NCBI RefSeq assembly: GCF_029215995.1
Contig: NZ_JAEMVB010000001.1
Coordinates: 62,001-126,000, forward strand
Origin: Sulfurimonas sp. SAG-AH-194-L11
GTDB taxonomy: Bacteria > Campylobacterota > Campylobacteria > Campylobacterales > Sulfurimonadaceae
Direction: 5' to 3'
DNA: 64,000 bases
The translations under genes and the position numbers were made by a program. This document shows positions 60,588 through 64,000 of the stretch, piece by piece; positions within the stretch are counted from its first letter, which is position 1, and the number at the start of each line of letters is the position of its first letter. The notes under the pieces are model-generated. The model was not told the DNA's origin. It ran no database searches and saw only the letters and a list, made by a program, of their open reading frames with translations.

Positions 60588-60823
60588 CCAAGAAGTCCAT
60601 AAATCTTAAGTTTAGAATAAAAATCACTCACATCTATAAAAAGCTCATTATAAGTTGTATCATAACGTTCAAGTAGTAGTTCAACTACCTCTTGCTTTGA
60701 TTTATTCTCACGAAGCAGTAAAAGAATCTCTTTTGAAATATCATTAAGTTGATAACTGTTTCCCATCATAGGGTGGAAGGCTATGTTATTTTCGTCTAAA
60801 ACGAGTTGAGTGATTGCTTGCAT
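60584..60823 (-). CDS. PqqD-like (RRE-type) small protein
   Basis: 79 residues. 'NIAFHPMMGNSYQLNDISKEILLLLRENKSKQEVVELLLERY' followed by 'VSDFYSKLKIYGLLG' has the PqqD arrangement (short strands, then a winged helix with '.n.tg..IW.ll......ei...l...y'), which recognises leader peptides in RiPP pathways. No short precursor peptide gene is evident next to it. Either the precursor is elsewhere, or this is a PqqD-like chaperone without one. It overlaps the ATP-grasp gene by 4 nt and is first in its operon behind box C. Confidence 0.82.
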   Translation of the reverse strand: MQAITQLVLDENNIAFHPMMGNSYQLNDISKEILLLLRENKSKQEVVELLLERYDTTYNELFIDVSDFYSKLKIYGLLG

Positions 60824-60852
60824 TTTTTAATCCTTATCTTTATGTTAAGAGG

Positions 60853-60884
60853 ATTATAAAGTAATAGTGTTAGTGAAGTGTTAG
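60853..60884 (-). promoter_or_regulatory. Direct-repeat regulator box C and -10 (PqqD/ATP-grasp/PLP operon)
   Basis: On the minus strand CTAACACTTCACTAACA (60884-60868), 9 nt, TATAAT (60858-60853). It differs from box B at one base, and the spacing to the -10 is identical. An AAGGATT Shine-Dalgarno lies before the PqqD-like ATG. Confidence 0.82.
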
Positions 60885-60899
60885 CCAGAGTATTTTACA

Positions 60900-62381
60900 C
60901 TAGTATATAGCCTCTATATCTTTTAATCTTTGTATTTTTTGAATATTTAAATCTAACAAAAATGTTCTGTAATTCAAATTATTTTCTATCATTAAACTAT
61001 CTAGAACTTTCTTAACACTATTAACTTCTATCTTCTCTTTACTTAAAACAACAAAATCATCACCAAAGATTCTAAAAACATACTCATTCTCAAAATGAAT
61101 GATTAAAATATCTGCAAATTTTTTAAGCAGTATATCACCATCTTTCCAGCTATTTTTTTTGTTATATGAGGAAAAATTATTAATAGAAAGAATCAACATA
61201 TATCTATACATCGATTCACCACTATTCTTTAATAAGATAAGTTCTAGGTAATCCTGGTTATATCCTGATGTAACTCTATCTTTATAAAAATATGCAAAAC
61301 GTTCTTTTTCAAGTTTTGTTTTTGGGAGTTGATTTATATTTTCATCAAGTTTTATATTTTTAAGTACTTTTTTTGCACTTTGTACTACTTCAGGATGGAA
61401 CTGTGAACCTACCAAAGATACAAGTTCTTTAATCCCCTCTTCAACACTTTTTCTTCCCTTATATATTCTATTTGTAGTCATAGCATCAAAAGCATCCGCA
61501 ACCATCATAATTCGGGCTAGTTTGTTTATCTCTTCACCTTTTAAACCATTTGGGTAGCCAGATCCATCATACCTTTCATGATGGGCATGTACTATTGGTG
61601 CTAAAGTTTTAAACATTGGGATACTATTTAAAAGATTATAGCCAACTGCTACATGCTCTTGTATAAGGGTATACTCCAAAGCAGTTAACCTAGCTGGTTT
61701 AAGTAATACAGCATCAGGAGTTTCTATCTTACCAATATCATGCATGATTCCGGCTTGATGAACTAAATGACACTCCTCCTCACTCAACCCCATCTCTCTT
61801 GCAATAATTTCACTGTAGTATGCCACTCTTTTAGAATGTCCTGCTGTGTATGTATCTCTATGCTCGATGAGTTCAACCATAGAAAGTAATGTTTTCTCAT
61901 AATTCTCTTGTATCCCTTGTGTCTGTAGTATGAGCATCTCTTCAAGGTGTACTTTATAGTTCTCATTCTCTTTAAATGTATATATCTTTTCAGTAATCTT
62001 ATAAAGTTCAAAATTTAACTCATCAAAATTAAATGGCTTTACAATATACCCATCTATATGCGATTTCATTGCACCTAGTAAATAGTCTGATTCACTATGT
62101 GCAGTTGTTATAAGTACACACTGCTCTTCATTAATCTCTTTAATCCTATTAATCATATCTATACCATTCATTTTTGGCATAGAAAGATCTGTAATCACAA
62201 GGTCAAAAGAGTTGTTTTCTTTATAGAAGGAGAGTCCTTCTTGCCCATTATTTGCAATATCTACACTCTTAAAAAACTTACTAAGATATAACTGCATACT
62301 TTTTTGAATAGCATCATCATCTTCCACATACAAAACACTCATGGTACTACTCATAGACTTTAATTTTTTAATATCAATCAT
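60900..62381 (-). CDS. Response regulator with REC, HD-GYP and degenerate GGDEF domains
   Basis: 493 residues. The receiver has D21-D23 and phospho-acceptor D65 ('VITDLSMPK') plus 'KPF'. The HD-GYP domain has H214-D215 and 'DGSGYP' at 272-277 with complete metal ligands. Residues 385-493 resemble a GGDEF fold, with 'FGDDF' at 439-443 in place of GGDEF and no 'DLDxFK' metal Asp, so it probably cannot make c-di-GMP and may sense it or GTP. It overlaps the sensor kinase by 4 nt, so that kinase is its likely partner. It lies 77 nt upstream of the PqqD operon promoter. Confidence 0.9.
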   Translation of the reverse strand: MIDIKKLKSMSSTMSVLYVEDDDAIQKSMQLYLSKFFKSVDIANNGQEGLSFYKENNSFDLVITDLSMPKMNGIDMINRIKEINEEQCVLITTAHSESDYLLGAMKSHIDGYIVKPFNFDELNFELYKITEKIYTFKENENYKVHLEEMLILQTQGIQENYEKTLLSMVELIEHRDTYTAGHSKRVAYYSEIIAREMGLSEEECHLVHQAGIMHDIGKIETPDAVLLKPARLTALEYTLIQEHVAVGYNLLNSIPMFKTLAPIVHAHHERYDGSGYPNGLKGEEINKLARIMMVADAFDAMTTNRIYKGRKSVEEGIKELVSLVGSQFHPEVVQSAKKVLKNIKLDENINQLPKTKLEKERFAYFYKDRVTSGYNQDYLELILLKNSGESMYRYMLILSINNFSSYNKKNSWKDGDILLKKFADILIIHFENEYVFRIFGDDFVVLSKEKIEVNSVKKVLDSLMIENNLNYRTFLLDLNIQKIQRLKDIEAIY

Positions 62382-64000
62382 TCTACATCACTCCTCATAA
62401 CTTTTTCAAGATTCACCGGAAGCTTAATCTCAAAACAGGCACCTCCGTTCTCATTATAAGCTCTTATCCCACCTCCCAGGTGTTTTTCAATAATAGTTTT
62501 ACTCATATAAAGTCCTAAACCAGTGCCGTTCTTCTGACCCTTTGTTGTAAAATATGGATCAAATATTTTAGCCAATATATTTTTATCAATACCGCCAGCA
62601 CTATCTTTAAATGTTATAAAATAGATCTCTTTTTCTTCTGAAACATTTATAAAAATTTGTTTTGTTTCTATATCATGCTCCAAATAAGCCTCTTTAGCAT
62701 TTTTCACAATATTTATAAATACCTGCATCACTTCTCTTGAAAAGGTCTTTATTTTTCTTCTCTTATTATTATCAAAAATCACTTCAATATTATTATTTTC
62801 CAAAGACTTGCCTACTACATTCAACATAGTATGAACGATATCTTCAATAGTTGTATCCTCTATTTCTTTATCTGGCTTAAAGTAGTCCTTAAAATCATCA
62901 ATAGTTTTAGAAAGCTCTTGTGTTTGATTTATAATATCAGTAGAAATATCACGTAAACTCTCTATATTCATACTCTCTAACTCTACATCCACTAAAATAT
63001 TATTTGCATCCATAGCAATGGCACTGATAGGTTGTCGCCACTGATGTGCTATCATGCTTATCATCTCACCCATTGCTGCATGACGAGACTGAGCCATCAT
63101 GATTTCATCCTTATCCTGCAACTGTTTTTCTAACTTTTTTTGTTCTGTTATATCCGTATGAAAGCCAACCATACGTATAGGCTTACCATCTTCATTAAAA
63201 ATCGTTTTTCCCCTATTGAGTATCCAGACCCAACTTCCATCTTTATGTCTTAGCCTATGTGTATTTCTATACTCAAAATCAGGATCTGTATGTGCTTTTT
63301 CTATTGTCATCATTGTCTTTTGCAAATCATCGGGATGGATTCTCTCTTTCCATACACTAAACTCATTTTTCAGTTCATTATCTTTATATCCAAGCATCTC
63401 TTTCCAGCGTGGAGAAAAATAGACACTGTTATCTTCTATATTCCAGTCCCATAAACCATCATTTGTGCCTGTGATTGCTACATCAATCCTTTCATATAAA
63501 AATCTAAGTTCTTTTTCGTGCTTAGAAATTTCTTGCATAAACTTCAGCATTCTATGTCTAATATATGTAAAAATAAAAATAAAAATTATAAATATTATAA
63601 TAGAAAATATAATATTTAAATACTGAAATTTCTTAAATGATTGATGTACATTTTTTTTCAATGAATTTGCCTCGTCTATGGCATAATAATTTAATCCGAT
63701 AGAAGCCTTTTCTAGCTTTTGTACATACTTTTCAATAATCTCTATGGCAGCTACAAAATTACCATCATTCATATTTTGTATCACTTCATTACGAATACTA
63801 TGCCATTTTTTAAAAAGTGTGTGGAGTTGTTTCCCTTTATCTTTTAAAACATCAGTTTCAATAATTTTCAAATTGTTATATACACTCTTCTCTTCACTGT
63901 CAACTTTTTCAATTAATCTCTTAAGTTCCTCCTTAGAAGTTGTTTTAACAACATCTTTTATAGTATTATTTATAGTTAGAACCCCCTTCTGAACATTAAG
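62378..64000 (-). CDS. Sensor histidine kinase with PAS domain, 5' end outside window
   Basis: The frame is open through the window edge beyond the TTG often taken as start (63871), so the N-terminus is missing. The visible part has a helical sensor region up to one membrane helix (about 63570-63640), then a PAS-PAC domain ('YFSPRWKEMLGYKDNEL', 'WILNRGKTIFNEDGKPIRMVGFHTDITEQ'), H-box 'IAHQWRQPISAIAMD', N-box 'NIVKNAKEAY' and G-box 'GTGLGLYMSK'. It should phosphorylate the REC-HD-GYP protein encoded next. An outer periplasmic four-helix sensor is inferred from the visible part. Confidence 0.9.
   Translation of the reverse strand, partial: LNVQKGVLTINNTIKDVVKTTSKEELKRLIEKVDSEEKSVYNNLKIIETDVLKDKGKQLHTLFKKWHSIRNEVIQNMNDGNFVAAIEIIEKYVQKLEKASIGLNYYAIDEANSLKKNVHQSFKKFQYLNIIFSIIIFIIFIFIFTYIRHRMLKFMQEISKHEKELRFLYERIDVAITGTNDGLWDWNIEDNSVYFSPRWKEMLGYKDNELKNEFSVWKERIHPDDLQKTMMTIEKAHTDPDFEYRNTHRLRHKDGSWVWILNRGKTIFNEDGKPIRMVGFHTDITEQKKLEKQLQDKDEIMMAQSRHAAMGEMISMIAHQWRQPISAIAMDANNILVDVELESMNIESLRDISTDIINQTQELSKTIDDFKDYFKPDKEIEDTTIEDIVHTMLNVVGKSLENNNIEVIFDNNKRRKIKTFSREVMQVFINIVKNAKEAYLEHDIETKQIFINVSEEKEIYFITFKDSAGGIDKNILAKIFDPYFTTKGQKNGTGLGLYMSKTIIEKHLGGGIRAYNENGGACFEIKLPVNLEKVMRSDVE

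Noticed and set aside
1..64000. CRISPR array, rRNA genes, IS elements or prophage
   Set aside because: No spaced repeats of CRISPR type, no rRNA segments and no transposase or phage genes were seen. The only mobile DNA found is the intein.

Overview
The window is a compact, AT-rich bacterial chromosome segment. Its content points to the Campylobacterota, most likely close to Sulfurimonas: the fliK-flgD-flgE cluster sits behind sigma-54 sites, the sdhB has four cysteines in its third cluster, and there are many signal-transduction genes and a ThyX thymidylate synthase. The lineage is inferred from gene content only. Coding density is very high; with the two genes cut by the window edges included, no stretch over 300 bases lacks a gene or gene remnant.

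Layout. 0-9.6 kb: unknown proteins, rhodanese, DUF309, an MscS channel with a DUF481 barrel, an MFS carrier, a B12-binding radical SAM protein, tRNA-Ser(GGA) and cobC-cobS-cobU. 9.6-18.9 kb: a double DUF1538 membrane protein with a PII-like tail, a zinc-sensor-type diguanylate cyclase, yajQ, sdhBA, a 2-hydroxyacid dehydrogenase and purT. 18.9-24.3 kb: flagellar hook genes. 25-27.9 kb: dnaG, carrying a 379-residue intein inside its zinc finger. 27.9-38.3 kb: a secreted repeat protein, a two-component system, an outer-membrane protein, two Met-rich paralogues and a CzcA-type RND efflux operon. 38.8-39.8 kb: decayed toxin-antitoxin and PLD-like genes. 39.8-42.1 kb: an ArsR-regulated Cu/Zn permease with a cytochrome. 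42.1-50.7 kb: rpsU, dgt, phnA, thyX, pldA, pcm, nrdB and a YheT-type hydrolase. 50.8-54.8 kb: an operon pairing a Ras-like GTPase with an OmpA/roadblock-like membrane protein, a coiled-coil protein and an HD-GYP protein. 54.8-60.8 kb: a six-gene operon (PqqD-like protein, ATP-grasp ligase, PLP decarboxylase, urea transporter-M23 fusion, outer-membrane protein, TPR protein). 60.9-64 kb: REC-HD-GYP and a sensor kinase.

The most striking regulatory signal is a 17-bp direct repeat (CTAACA-N5-CTAACA, 11-bp period) lying exactly 9 nt upstream of a -10 hexamer at four promoters. They precede the secreted repeat protein (27.9 kb), the Met-rich/OMP/two-component operon (32.0 kb), the OMP-TPR genes (56.2 kb) and the PqqD/ATP-grasp/PLP operon (60.8 kb). 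This is the geometry of an OmpR/PhoB-type site, and the response regulator at 29.7-30.3 kb is the natural candidate. It would join the 28-32 kb and 55-61 kb regions in one regulon.

Other unusual points are a set of apparently leaderless genes (a -10 hexamer 5-6 nt before the ATG), a hydrolase that seems to begin at ATA, and a HigB/RelE-type toxin broken by an amber codon.
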